Assembly (NCBI GenBank): GCA_937914815.1
Contig: CALDMI010000365.1
Coordinates: 1-13,984, forward strand
Direction: 5' to 3'
DNA length: 13,984 bases
Source of the DNA: an uncultured Clostridia bacterium
GTDB lineage: Bacteria > Bacillota > Clostridia > Oscillospirales > CAG-272
In this document: one piece after another, positions 6,151-13,498 of the stretch
Numbering within the stretch: position 1 is the stretch's first letter
Layout: each line of letters opens with the position of its first letter
The notes under the pieces: generated by a model
Database searches by the model: none
Seen by the model: the letters and a program-made list of their open reading frames with translations, nothing else
What the model was told of the DNA's origin: nothing
Program-made: the position numbers and the translations under genes

Positions 6151-7713
6151 TCAAAATATACTGTCAAGATCTGATGTCGCGGTTTCCTCTTTTTTTTCGT
6201 CTGATGAGCGCACCTCTACCGATACATCCTGTATCGTGAGTCCCTCGCGCTCCGCAATGCTCCCGCGCAGGAGAGCGATATTTTCATCGTTCGCCGCAAG
6301 TCGCGGAGCGAAAAAGCGATTCATATAGACCGTAAAGTGGTTATCGGTTCTGTATGCTGCCGAGCCGTCGAATTGCACGGCAAGGGATTTCTTAAGTTCC
6401 CCTATTCTCGTAACCACATCACCCCAACCGAGGTATTTCGCGCTGTCGCCACCTGTCATCGCGGCGGGTGACACACTTTCCGCCGTTGCCGGCTGTTGTT
6501 TGTCGGTCGTCTTCGGCTGTTCAGCGCCGACGGGCTTTATCGCCACGACCCCCATTTTCATCATAGCTACCGTGCGTTCCAGATCCTCAACGCGCACGGA
6601 GAGCGCCTGCGGTGTTTTCTCGAGCTTCGGATTTGCCATTTCGGTAAGCGCTATCTCCGCAATCGCCCGTTTTGCTGCGGGAGCGCGGAGCATATCCGCC
6701 ATAGCGTTCCGTATCACGGAAATATGGTAATCAAGGGCACGCGATGTAAAGTTCCCCGCCAGCTCGCGGAGTTTCTCATATTCTGTATCGGTGAGGTCGA
6801 GATAGCCTTTCGCCTCCGCCGTGTTCTTAACAACGAGCATATCCCGGTAAGCGTCAAGGAGCTCCTGCCAGAACACAGCTATATCACCGCTCGCCATTGA
6901 TATTGAGCGGACAGTGTCATATATTCCGGAATAGTCGGCGGTGAGCACCGCTGATATAAGTGAATATACAGAGTCACGGCTCCCTATCCCGAGGTTTTCA
7001 GCCACGAATTTTTCATCTATGCGGGTGTGCTTTCCGGCACATAATTCAAGAAGGCTGACGGCATCGCGCATTCCCCCCTGCGCCGCCCTCGCTATGACAC
7101 GGGCGCCGTCATCGGTGAGTTCTATTCCCTCAGCAGAGGCTATTTTCATAAGTCGAGCTATAATTACATCGGAGGTCATGCGGCGAAAATCAAATCTCTG
7201 ACAGCGCGACACAATGGTCGTCGGCAGCTTATTGAATTCCGTCGTGGCAAGTATGAAAACCACATATGCCGGAGGCTCTTCAAGAGTTTTCAAAAGCGCG
7301 TTAAATGCCGCACCGGACATCATATGAACCTCGTCTATAATGTAGACGCGGTACTTGAGTATCGCCGGAGTAAATGCTATTTCATCCTTCATGTCGCGAA
7401 CATTGTCAACGCCGTTGTTGCTTGCTGCGTCCATTTCAATGACATCGAGCGCGGTGCCTGCATCTATGCTGCGGCACGCCTCACACTCATTGCACGGATT
7501 CCCGTTTATGGGGTGCAGACAGTTGACAGCCTTCGCAAGTATTCTTGCACAGCTTGTCTTGCCGGTTCCTCTCGAGCCACAGAAAAGGTACGCGTGCGAT
7601 ATTTTCCCGTTTTTCACCTCATACTTCAGTACATCGGTTACGGCATCCTGCCCGCATACATCGTCAAAGTTCACCGGTCGCCATTTGCGATACAGCGCGA
7701 TATAATCAGACAT
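6151..7713 (-). CDS. dnaX: DNA polymerase III subunit gamma/tau (clamp loader ATPase)
   Basis: DnaX is the ATPase of the clamp loader that places the beta clamp on primed DNA. The 520-residue product has the AAA+ core with the P-loop GSRGTGKT (46-53), a zinc module (C65, C74, C77, C80), Walker B DEVH (127-130), sensor ATTEF and the arginine finger in the SRC motif (169-171). A central helical collar follows (to about 360), then a Gln/Thr/Ala linker and a C-terminal tau-like domain. The ORF extends 19 codons further upstream, but ATG 7713 follows GGGGGAG at good distance and gives the standard N terminus SDYIALYRKWRP. Near the 3' end a run of eight A (6190-6197 in window coordinates) could allow slippage. 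The gene lies 37 bases beyond the SRP RNA terminator. Confidence 0.97.
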   Translation of the reverse strand: MSDYIALYRKWRPVNFDDVCGQDAVTDVLKYEVKNGKISHAYLFCGSRGTGKTSCARILAKAVNCLHPINGNPCNECEACRSIDAGTALDVIEMDAASNNGVDNVRDMKDEIAFTPAILKYRVYIIDEVHMMSGAAFNALLKTLEEPPAYVVFILATTEFNKLPTTIVSRCQRFDFRRMTSDVIIARLMKIASAEGIELTDDGARVIARAAQGGMRDAVSLLELCAGKHTRIDEKFVAENLGIGSRDSVYSLISAVLTADYSGIYDTVRSISMASGDIAVFWQELLDAYRDMLVVKNTAEAKGYLDLTDTEYEKLRELAGNFTSRALDYHISVIRNAMADMLRAPAAKRAIAEIALTEMANPKLEKTPQALSVRVEDLERTVAMMKMGVVAIKPVGAEQPKTTDKQQPATAESVSPAAMTGGDSAKYLGWGDVVTRIGELKKSLAVQFDGSAAYRTDNHFTVYMNRFFAPRLAANDENIALLRGSIAEREGLTIQDVSVEVRSSDEKKEETATSDLDSIF

Positions 7714-7749
7714 TTTTCTCCCCCTTCCGCGACAGCCATTGCCTTTTTC

Positions 7750-7795
7750 AAAAAAAAGACGCGGCGGCACAAAATCTCCGCACGCGCCGAAGCGT
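7750..7795 (-). terminator. Intrinsic terminator between the SRP RNA and dnaX
   Basis: On the minus strand, ACGC..CGGCGC pairs with GUGCCG..GCGU, with a 2x2 internal loop and a 13-base apical loop. Eight U follow at 7757-7750. It would end the SRP RNA transcript; dnaX then depends on read-through or a promoter inside the RNA gene. Confidence 0.7.
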
Positions 7796-7799
7796 AAAA

Positions 7800-8121
7800 A
7801 GAATACTCATCGCGTCTGAAAGAGCCATACACCCTCCGCTCGAAAATGACGATACACACGGTAACCGCCGCCACTGCTCCGGGCAGGTTGCCTCACGGCA
7901 CACCGGATAAACCGCTTAATGCTGCTTGGTTCCCCACCTGACATGGTTCACAGCCTCCGATTGCGTGAGACCCACCCTTCATCACAGTAAACGACAGTGC
8001 AGACTGCACAGAATCAGCCCTCACGGTGGGAATGAACCCCTGCTATAGCGGATTTCAGGTACAAGGCACCGCTACCGCCCCGGCTGGTATGACTCCGTCA
8101 GACACGATGAATACTTGGTAT
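7800..8121 (-). ncRNA. ffs: Signal recognition particle RNA, large Gram-positive type with Alu domain
   Basis: The RNA of the signal recognition particle pairs with Ffh to target membrane and secreted proteins. On the minus strand the S-domain core AACCAUGUCAGGUGGGGAAC continues into CAAGCAGCAUUAAGCGG, with the GGAA tetraloop at 7930-7933. Upstream are the segments GGUGCCUUGUACC and GAAAUCCGCUAUAGCAGGGG, typical of the clostridial Alu-side sequence. The two ends form an 18-bp continuous helix (8098-8115 with 7801-7818, three G-U pairs), a likely RNase III substrate. The length of about 320 bases includes probable precursor ends; the Bacillus mature RNA is about 270. Ends are estimated from the promoter and terminal helix. 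It sits upstream of dnaX as in Bacillus. Confidence 0.93.
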
Positions 8122-8127
8122 GCGTAT

Positions 8128-8156
8128 ATTATAGCAAACAACAAGAAAAAAATCAA
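8128..8156 (-). promoter_or_regulatory. Sigma-A promoter of the SRP RNA
   Basis: Minus-strand TTGATT (8151-8156) and a perfect TATAAT (8128-8133) are 17 bases apart, placing the RNA start near 8121. This is a strong promoter, as expected for an abundant stable RNA. Confidence 0.85.
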
Positions 8157-8176
8157 TACCCGGCACGAACTTTTTT

Positions 8177-8905
8177 TTACATTATAAAGCCGCCGGAAAC
8201 ATTCATTATTTCTCCGGTAATAAACGATGCTTCATCCGATGCAAGAAAGGCTATTGCGCGTGCCACCTCTGCCGGTTCCCCCATCCGGCAGAGTGCTGCA
8301 CTGTCCATAAGCTCCGAACGCGTCAAGTCATCGAGAGAAGAGTTCATATCGGTATCTATAACTCCCGGGCAAACGGCGTTTACGGTTATACCTGATGGTC
8401 CGAGTTCCTTTGCGAGTGATTTTGTCATCCCTATCAACGCCGCCTTTGATGTCGCATAATGAACCTCGCACGCGGCGCCTACCATGCCCCACATTGAAGA
8501 GACATTTATAATTCTGCCGTGTTTTTTGTGTATCATTCCGGGTATAACAGCTCTTGTATACAGAAACGCGCCGGTAAGATTAACCGTCATCATTCTGTTC
8601 CATTCCTCGGTAGTTATATCCGTAAAAAGAGAAAAGGAAGATACCGCAGCATTATTTACAAGACAGTCTATACTCCCGCCGAGGCGCTCCTCGGCTATCC
8701 TGACAGCACGGACAACATCATCCTCTATCCCTGAATCTGCCTGTATTGCGACGGCGCCTGTACGCGCCGAGAGCTCCGTTGCAAGCTCTTCGCTGTTTTT
8801 GTATGTGAAAGCAACGCGGAACCCGCGATCTGTCAGGCACTCCACAGTTGCCCTGCCTATCCCGCGTGAGCCGCCGGTTACAAGTGCCGTAAGCATGCCG
8901 TCCAT
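8177..8905 (-). CDS. SDR-family reductase, probably EF-P 5-aminopentanone reductase (YmfI-like)
   Basis: This is a classical short-chain dehydrogenase of 242 residues. It has the cofactor loop TGGSRGIG (10-17), NNA (84-86), catalytic Ser at 136/137 and YATSK with Tyr150 and Lys154, then the PG motif and a C-terminal GGF. Many such proteins are annotated FabG. However, the active-site block SSMWGMVGAACEVHY closely resembles the SS.WG..GA.CEV.Y of Bacillus YmfI as I remember it. YmfI reduces the 5-aminopentanone adduct on elongation factor P, and its length is the same. No fatty-acid genes are adjacent, which also argues against FabG. The start at 8905 is chosen because GGGAGG lies 6 bases upstream; the ATG closer to it is too near and the first ATG has no site. 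No terminator follows, so transcription may run into the SRP RNA promoter. Confidence 0.9.
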   Translation of the reverse strand: MDGMLTALVTGGSRGIGRATVECLTDRGFRVAFTYKNSEELATELSARTGAVAIQADSGIEDDVVRAVRIAEERLGGSIDCLVNNAAVSSFSLFTDITTEEWNRMMTVNLTGAFLYTRAVIPGMIHKKHGRIINVSSMWGMVGAACEVHYATSKAALIGMTKSLAKELGPSGITVNAVCPGVIDTDMNSSLDDLTRSELMDSAALCRMGEPAEVARAIAFLASDEASFITGEIMNVSGGFIM

Positions 8906-8957
8906 TTTCATCCTCCCATTTACTCTATACATTGTGTCAGCATCTTATTACTCACCT

Positions 8958-8986
8958 ATTATAATTCTTTAACTTACGGATGTCAA
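8958..8986 (-). promoter_or_regulatory. Perfect consensus sigma-A promoter of the SDR gene
   Basis: Minus-strand TTGACA (8981-8986) and TATAAT (8958-8963) match both consensus hexamers exactly, with a 17-base spacer. The transcript would start near 8951. Confidence 0.88.
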
Positions 8987-9042
8987 GTAATTTGATTTTT
9001 CTCTCAAAGATACTGCCCGAATCCCCGATTTTCTCCAATTGT

Positions 9043-9064
9043 GTATTTTTTGTTACAAAAATAC
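9043..9064. promoter_or_regulatory. 22-bp inverted repeat upstream of the pseudo-receiver regulator gene
   Basis: GTATTTTT - TGTTAC - AAAAATAC has perfect 8-bp arms and ends 21 bp before the -35 at 9086. It could be an operator or an UP-element-like AT-rich site. It has no U-run, so it is not a terminator. Confidence 0.4.
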
Positions 9065-9085
9065 GAATTTTTATTAAAAAAGTTA

Positions 9086-9114
9086 TTGACCGCGCGGCTC
9101 TTTCGTGTTACAAT
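9086..9114 (+). promoter_or_regulatory. Sigma-A promoter of the regulator gene at 9158
   Basis: TTGACC (9086-9091) and TACAAT (9109-9114) are 17 bases apart, each one base from consensus. The transcript would start near 9121 and may extend into sigK. Confidence 0.75.
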
Positions 9115-9157
9115 ACTTACATTATTTTGTAAACTACAGCACAGGAAGGTAAAAGTC

Positions 9158-9877
9158 ATGATACTCGTAATCGATCATTATGCTCAAAGCGGACAGTCAA
9201 TGTGCGATATGCTCCGTTATATGGGGTACATTGCGGTACACAAGGCACCTTATGAAGCCCTTGCAGAAGCAAATCCGCATTATCATGCGGCTATCGTACT
9301 GAATCCCAGTCTGATACCCGCTCCCGAGGATTATATAAAAAGGCTTCGTGTCTATCTGAATGTATCACCGATATTCGCCATAATGGACCAGAACATGACC
9401 GAACCGGAGGTATACGACGCGGTCTACAGCGCCGGACTCTCGGCAGCCCGCATAATACACAGAATAGATAAATATTGCATGCGGAACGGGAAAGCAAGAC
9501 CGGGATTATATGGAGTCGACGGGCTCGACATCTCCGCATGGCGTGTCACAGCAAAATATTATGACGATGAGATAAAGTTTACAAGAACCGAGAAGACACT
9601 TTTACGCTATCTCTCTGTCGCCTACCCTAATCCTGCCGATACAGATGAACTGACGCATCACGCATTCAATCCGCAGAAAATTCCGAGCGATTCAAACATC
9701 CGCTCACATGTTTCAAACATAAATGCGAAATTCCGTAAGTACGAGGAATTACCGCTTATAATATCCATGCCGGAAGGTTACTGTATCTATACATCAGAAA
9801 TGTATGACAATATCAAAAAGCTCGAGGAGCCTGAAGATGTGCCGACGCTGTATCCGTTAAAACCCGGCAAAAAATAA
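9158..9877 (+). CDS. OmpR-type winged-helix regulator with degenerate receiver domain
   Basis: The 239-residue protein starts with MILVIDHYAQSGQSMCDMLR, the first strand and helix of a response-regulator receiver. The usual phospho-acceptor position reads VLNPS, with Asn49 in place of Asp. The acidic pair is reduced to one Asp (D6), and the Thr/Ser and Lys switch residues are not in place (IFAIMDQN; ARIIHR). It therefore probably cannot be phosphorylated in the normal way. Residues about 138-212 form a winged helix of the OmpR/PhoB type (KFTRTEKTLLRYL, then SNIRSHVSNINAKF and a GYCIYTSEM wing). An in-frame ATG lies 39 codons upstream, but ATG 9158 has AGGAAGG just before it and a good N terminus. 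No histidine kinase is adjacent. It ends 68 bp before sigK on the same strand with no terminator between. Target genes unknown. Confidence 0.8.
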   Translation: MILVIDHYAQSGQSMCDMLRYMGYIAVHKAPYEALAEANPHYHAAIVLNPSLIPAPEDYIKRLRVYLNVSPIFAIMDQNMTEPEVYDAVYSAGLSAARIIHRIDKYCMRNGKARPGLYGVDGLDISAWRVTAKYYDDEIKFTRTEKTLLRYLSVAYPNPADTDELTHHAFNPQKIPSDSNIRSHVSNINAKFRKYEELPLIISMPEGYCIYTSEMYDNIKKLEEPEDVPTLYPLKPGKK

Positions 9878-9945
9878 TATCACAGAAGCCCGGAAAGAGT
9901 ACAAGCCGCACTGCATATCCTTCTTACGAACGGAGGAGTGTATAT

Positions 9946-10647
9946 ATGCAGGGATTAAGAGCGTTACTTACCAGATTTATTTCGCTGATACTGAGTCTCG
10001 GCGAAAACCGGAGCTTCCCTCCCCCTCTTTCAAAAAGCGAGGAAAGCGAGCTTTTTGAAAGAATGAAAAACGGCGACGCAAAAGCGAGAGAGCGGCTCAT
10101 AGAGCATAATCTCCGCCTCGTCTCACATATCATAAGGAAGTATTACTCATCATATCAGTTTCCGGATGAGCTTCTGTCTATCGGCAGTCTCGGGCTTATC
10201 AAAGCTGTGGACAGCTTCAAAGCCGAGCACGGAACGAGATTTGCCACCTATGGTGCAAAGTGCGTTCAGAATGAAATTCTGATGTTTTTCCGCTCGCGAA
10301 AAAAGCTGTACAGCGAAATCTCCATAAACGAAACCATCGATATAGACCGCGACGGCAATCCGCTCACATACCTCGACATCATAAGCACCGATGATACGAT
10401 AGCCGAAGATGTCGACATGAAGATGCACACCGACCGTGTGCGGGAGCTGGTTGACACCGCGCTCGACCCGCGGGAGCGTGAAATAATAATTCTGCGATAC
10501 GGTTTGATGGGATATGAACCGAAAACCCAGAAGGAGGTTGCAAAACACCTGAAAATATCCCGGTCCTATGTATCGAGAATAGAAAAAAAGGCATTACGTA
10601 AGTTGCGCGACATGTTCGGCGATTTTGTTCCCGACCTCGGTGACTGA
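9946..10647 (+). CDS. sigK: RNA polymerase sporulation sigma factor sigma-K, uninterrupted
   Basis: Sigma-K directs RNA polymerase to late mother-cell genes for coat formation and lysis. The 233-residue product has a hydrophobic N-terminal stretch (about 1-20), as in pro-sigma-K, whose pro-sequence is removed by the SpoIVFB protease in Bacillus. Next come FPPPLSKSEE and IEHNLRLV, region 2 with SIGSLGLIKAV and RFATYGAKCVQNEILM (to about 118), and region 4 with TQKEVAKHLKISRSYVSRIEKKAL (about 194-217). The order and motifs match sigma-K better than sigma-E, which has a different N terminus. Some Bacilli and Clostridia have sigK split by a skin element; here the frame is continuous. GGAGGAG precedes the ATG. 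I found no convincing sigma-E promoter in the 68-bp gap. Confidence 0.93.
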   Translation: MQGLRALLTRFISLILSLGENRSFPPPLSKSEESELFERMKNGDAKARERLIEHNLRLVSHIIRKYYSSYQFPDELLSIGSLGLIKAVDSFKAEHGTRFATYGAKCVQNEILMFFRSRKKLYSEISINETIDIDRDGNPLTYLDIISTDDTIAEDVDMKMHTDRVRELVDTALDPREREIIILRYGLMGYEPKTQKEVAKHLKISRSYVSRIEKKALRKLRDMFGDFVPDLGD

Positions 10648-10738
10648 ATTTTTACGCGTACTTCTCCGGCATGTATAAATCCGGAAAGTGCGGGAAAACT
10701 ATGAGCGGAACAATCCAAAAAACAAGGAGCTTACAAAA

Positions 10739-10960
10739 ATGACTGTAATGAATAAGATAGCGCTCGTGCTTACGATAATCGGAGCCCTCAACTGGGGTTC
10801 GGTAGGTCTCTTTTCATTTGATGTCGTCGCATGGATATGCGGTGGCGCCGGGACTGTTGTGGCAAGAATAATATATACGATAGTTGCCCTTGCCGGGCTC
10901 TGGTGCATTTCCCTGCTCTTCCGCAATGAAATGCCGGAGCGCGCAGAGACAAGAGCCTGA
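10739..10960 (+). CDS. Small DUF378 (YuzA-like) membrane protein
   Basis: The 73-residue protein has two predicted membrane helices: one around MNKIALVLTIIGALNWGSVGL, whose IGALNWG is typical of DUF378, and one around RIIYTIVALAGLWCISLLF. It ends in a charged tail. The family is common in Bacteria and its function is unknown. The ORF could begin earlier at 10688, but ATG 10739 follows AAGGAG at a 9-base spacing and matches the family's short N terminus. It lies 91 bp after sigK on the same strand; no terminator separates them, so co-transcription is possible. A strong terminator follows it. Confidence 0.85.
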   Translation: MTVMNKIALVLTIIGALNWGSVGLFSFDVVAWICGGAGTVVARIIYTIVALAGLWCISLLFRNEMPERAETRA

Positions 10961-11001
10961 CGCTCTCTGTCAGGAAAAATCGAAAACACGGCAACCCCAA
11001 A

Positions 11002-11034
11002 GCCGGTACCCCAGTGGTGCCGGTTTTCTTTTTT
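11002..11034 (+). terminator. Intrinsic terminator after the DUF378 gene
   Basis: The stem CCGGTACC / GGTGCCGG (one G-U pair) with a short loop is followed by TTTTCTTTTTT. It separates the sigK/DUF378 block from mazF. Confidence 0.85.
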
Positions 11035-11169
11035 CTCTTCTTCTCCTTTTCCGTGTACCGCTTCCCGCCTGTCTGTACGCGGCATATACTGATAACGGAT
11101 ACCGTCGCGGTCAAAACCGTGAAAAAACGGAAAATGCCGTGTTTAAGAACGGTGGACAAAGGCAAAAAT

Positions 11170-11193
11170 AGTTAACGGTAAGAAATGTTAACT
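11170..11193. promoter_or_regulatory. Inverted repeat in the mazF leader region
   Basis: AGTTAAC - 10 bases - GTTAACT has perfect 7-bp arms centred about 45 bp before the mazF ATG. It could be an operator or an RNA hairpin. The rest of the 265-bp gap (10961-11225) holds a small hairpin at 10956-10974, the terminator, and no promoter I can defend. Confidence 0.4.
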
Positions 11194-11225
11194 CTACTGT
11201 AAAAAGGAGAAGGATATCTTAAATA

Positions 11226-11591
11226 ATGAATATTAAAAGAGGAGATATCTTTTATGCCGACCTGAGTCCCGTGGTCGGCAGCGAGCAGGGGGGACTGCGC
11301 CCCGTGCTGATAGTGCAGAACGATGTCGGTAACAGATACAGTCCGACCGTCATAGCCGCCGCTATCACCTCCCGGATGGGAAAGAACAGACTCCCGACGC
11401 ACATCGATGTAAGCGGAGGAGATGTGGGATTGGCAAAGGACAGCGTCATACTGCTCGAGCAGATACGCACGCTTGATAAGAAGCGTCTGAAGGAAAAGAT
11501 GGGACATCTTGATGACGGAACAATGGATCAGGTAAACTCCGCGATTGAAGTAAGCTTCGGACTCGGAGAATCTCCGCAGAACATAGGATAA
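11226..11591 (+). CDS. mazF: MazF/EndoA-type mRNA endoribonuclease (type II toxin)
   Basis: The protein is a small ribonuclease that cuts mRNA at short specific sequences; in Bacillus the homologue EndoA (NdoA) cuts UACAU. The 121-residue product closely follows Endo[43 protein letters not shown] and [12 protein letters not shown]. The two residues known to be catalytic in EndoA are present at the same positions, Arg25 and Thr48. The toxin should therefore be active. In Bacillus a ribbon-helix-helix antitoxin gene precedes it; here the upstream gap has no room or frame for one, so mazF stands alone. The Shine-Dalgarno (GGAG/GAAGG at 11206-11213) is 12-16 bases away, further than usual, which may keep translation low. 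An inverted repeat lies upstream and an S1-domain gene follows. Confidence 0.95.
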   Translation: MNIKRGDIFYADLSPVVGSEQGGLRPVLIVQNDVGNRYSPTVIAAAITSRMGKNRLPTHIDVSGGDVGLAKDSVILLEQIRTLDKKRLKEKMGHLDDGTMDQVNSAIEVSFGLGESPQNIG

Positions 11592-11679
11592 CTTACAGCG
11601 ATATCATCATATTTTACTGCCTGTTCGCATACTATTCAGCGTAAGGAAAACAGACGAATACGAAAGGCAGGACACAAAA

Positions 11680-12612
11680 ATGAATGTATACAGACCGGAA
11701 GGCTCGCTGATTAAAAATCCGGAAAACCGCGAATATCTCGCGTCTCGCGCCGGGCTCGAGCGTGCGCTGGAAAAGCAGATAATACTTGAAGCGCCGGCAA
11801 TACTCTGCGACCGCGATTTCTCTCTTCACATCTCTGTATCTCCGCACATACGGGCGATAATGCCGCGCGATGAGGTGCAGTATACAAAAAGCGGCGAGCA
11901 GGTCAAGGATATAGCAATACTGACAAGAGTTGGCAAACCGGTCTGTTTTAAGGTGATAGGCTTTTCGGAACAGGATGGCGAGCCTACGGTCATTCTCTCG
12001 CGGCGCGCCGCACAAGAGGAATGTATGCTGAATTACATTTCCTCGCTATCTCCAGGGGATATAATACCTGCGAAAACAACTCATCTCGAGAGCTTCGGCG
12101 CATTTGTGGATATAGGCTGCGGAATAATTTCATTGCTCTCGATAGACTGTATCTCCGTGTCGAGAATATCGCATCCGTCCGCGCGGTTGAATGTGGGTCA
12201 ATCGGTATATACGGTTGTGAAAAGCACCGAGAACGACCGGATATATGTCTCAATGCGCGAGCTACTCGGAACATGGGAAGAAAATGCCGCCCTGTTCTCG
12301 GAGGGACAGACCGTGCGCGGAGTGATACGGGGAGTCGAGGATTACGGAATTTTTGTAGAGCTGACGCCTAATCTCGCAGGGCTCGCAGAATATCGCGATG
12401 GGGTCGCGGTCGGGCAAACCGCGGCTATCTACATAAAGAGTATACTTCCGGACAGAATGAAGATAAAACTCATAATAATAGATGTGCACGACGCACCGCT
12501 CTGTCCTGAGCCGACGGAATACTTCATTGACCCCGAAAAATGCACTCATATGAATTCATGGATATATTCGCCGGAGTGCTCGAAGCGTGTGATACGCACT
12601 GATTTCATATAA
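11680..12612 (+). CDS. S1-domain RNA-binding protein
   Basis: The 310-residue protein contains two clear S1/OB-fold domains. The first is at about 124-194 (PGDIIPAKTTHLESFGAFVDIG ... RIYVSMREL) and the second at about 206-268 (EGQTVRGVIRGVEDYGIFVEL ... KIKLIIIDV). An N-terminal part (about 30-112, ending VILSRRAAQEECM) looks like a further, degenerate S1 domain. The linker LLGTWEENAALFSEGQTVRG resembles the junctions between repeats in ribosomal protein S1. The protein is too short to be a full S1 and lacks other catalytic motifs. The C-terminal ~40 residues are of unknown type, with two Cys (288 and 300). It follows mazF by 88 bp on the same strand with no terminator between, so both may be co-transcribed. 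A role in mRNA binding or translation is likely; the exact function is unknown. Confidence 0.85.
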   Translation: MNVYRPEGSLIKNPENREYLASRAGLERALEKQIILEAPAILCDRDFSLHISVSPHIRAIMPRDEVQYTKSGEQVKDIAILTRVGKPVCFKVIGFSEQDGEPTVILSRRAAQEECMLNYISSLSPGDIIPAKTTHLESFGAFVDIGCGIISLLSIDCISVSRISHPSARLNVGQSVYTVVKSTENDRIYVSMRELLGTWEENAALFSEGQTVRGVIRGVEDYGIFVELTPNLAGLAEYRDGVAVGQTAAIYIKSILPDRMKIKLIIIDVHDAPLCPEPTEYFIDPEKCTHMNSWIYSPECSKRVIRTDFI

Positions 12613-12622
12613 GGTAAAGCCT

Positions 12623-12673
12623 GCCGGACAGTCACCTCATACAAGCGAGGAGGCTGTCCGGCGGACTTTTTTT
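12623..12673 (+). terminator. Intrinsic terminator after the S1-domain gene
   Basis: The long stem GCCGGACAG / CTGTCCGGC (12623-12631 with 12654-12662) has an inner CCTC/GAGG stem. Four bases later comes a run of seven T. Confidence 0.85.
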
Positions 12674-12724
12674 GTTCTTTTTTACAGAGGTTGCATTTAC
12701 TTTTGCGATATTGGATTTTTTCTA

Positions 12725-12754
12725 TTGACTTTTCCCTTTTCACGATGTTAGAAT
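12725..12754 (+). promoter_or_regulatory. Sigma-A promoter of ung-xpt
   Basis: TTGACT (12725-12730) and TAGAAT (12749-12754) are 18 bases apart. An overlapping TATAAT at 12754-12759 has a spacer of 23, which is too long. The leader is about 25 bases. Confidence 0.6.
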
Positions 12755-12785
12755 ATAATCAAATTATGTCGTCGGAGCGCATCTT

Positions 12786-13463
12786 ATGGTAAACATCGGC
12801 AACGATTGGGACGGGTTTCTTGCTCCCGAATTCAAAAAAGACTACTACCTCCGGTTGCGGGAATTTCTCAAAAAGGAATATTTCAGTACCAGAGTATATC
12901 CGCCGATGGGCGATATCTTCAACGCGCTGCGCTATACTCCGTACAGCGATGTGCGTGCCGTGATACTCGGGCAAGACCCGTATCACGGTCCCGGGCAGGC
13001 ACACGGTCTCTGTTTTTCCGTCCGCCGCGGCGTCGAGCCCCCGCCGTCACTGAAAAACATCTTTAAGGAACTGAATGACGAATACGGCATGCCGTATCCA
13101 CCGTCGGGAGAACTGACCGGTTGGGCAAAACAGGGTGTACTGCTCCTCAACACGACGCTCACCGTCCGTGAGGGATGCCCGCAGAGCCATAAAGGTCAGG
13201 GGTGGGAGATACTCACGGATAAGATAATATCGCTGCTGAATGACAGAAGTACCCCGATTGTATTCATGCTCTGGGGAGGAAACGCCAGAGCGAAGAAGGC
13301 GCTTATCACATCTCCCCGTCATCTCGTCCTCGAATGTGCGCATCCGAGCCCTCTGTCAGCCTACAACGGGTTCTTCGGCTGCGGTCACTTCAAGAAAGCA
13401 AATGATTTTCTGATAGCACACGGACAAGCCCCGATAGACTGGTCACATACGGCAGATGACTGA
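12786..13463 (+). CDS. ung: Uracil-DNA glycosylase
   Basis: Ung removes uracil from DNA at the start of base-excision repair, releasing free uracil. The 225-residue length is typical of family 1. The water-activating motif GQDPYHGPGQAHGLCFSV (62-79) contains catalytic Asp64, LLLNTTLTV is at about 119-127, and the DNA-intercalation loop HPSPLSAYNGFFGC (186-199) contains His186. The start at 12786 has GGAG about 8 bases upstream and fits the family N terminus. xpt follows 35 bp later on the same strand. Confidence 0.97.
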   Translation: MVNIGNDWDGFLAPEFKKDYYLRLREFLKKEYFSTRVYPPMGDIFNALRYTPYSDVRAVILGQDPYHGPGQAHGLCFSVRRGVEPPPSLKNIFKELNDEYGMPYPPSGELTGWAKQGVLLLNTTLTVREGCPQSHKGQGWEILTDKIISLLNDRSTPIVFMLWGGNARAKKALITSPRHLVLECAHPSPLSAYNGFFGCGHFKKANDFLIAHGQAPIDWSHTADD

Positions 13464-13498
13464 CGCTGTACCTATACCACTGATTACAGGAGTTTATA

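Noticed and set aside
9878..9945. Possible sigma-E promoter for sigK
   Set aside because: GCATATCC resembles a -10, but no ATATT-like -35 lies at the right spacing.
10648..10738. TCCGG/CCGGA hairpin between sigK and the DUF378 gene as a possible terminator
   Set aside because: It has only five base pairs, an 11-base loop and no U-run.
10956..10974. CCTGAC/GTCAGG hairpin at the end of the DUF378 gene
   Set aside because: It has a 6-bp stem followed by A rather than U, so it is not a terminator; a convincing one follows at 11002.
11221..11256. A second Shine-Dalgarno-like GAGGAGATATC with an ATG inside mazF
   Set aside because: The ATG is out of frame, and the bases encode the conserved MazF start KRGDIFYA, so the match comes from coding constraint.
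11621..11634. CATACTA in front of the S1 gene, resembling a sigma-G -10
   Set aside because: No matching -35 lies 17-18 bp upstream, and a 7-base match alone is expected by chance.
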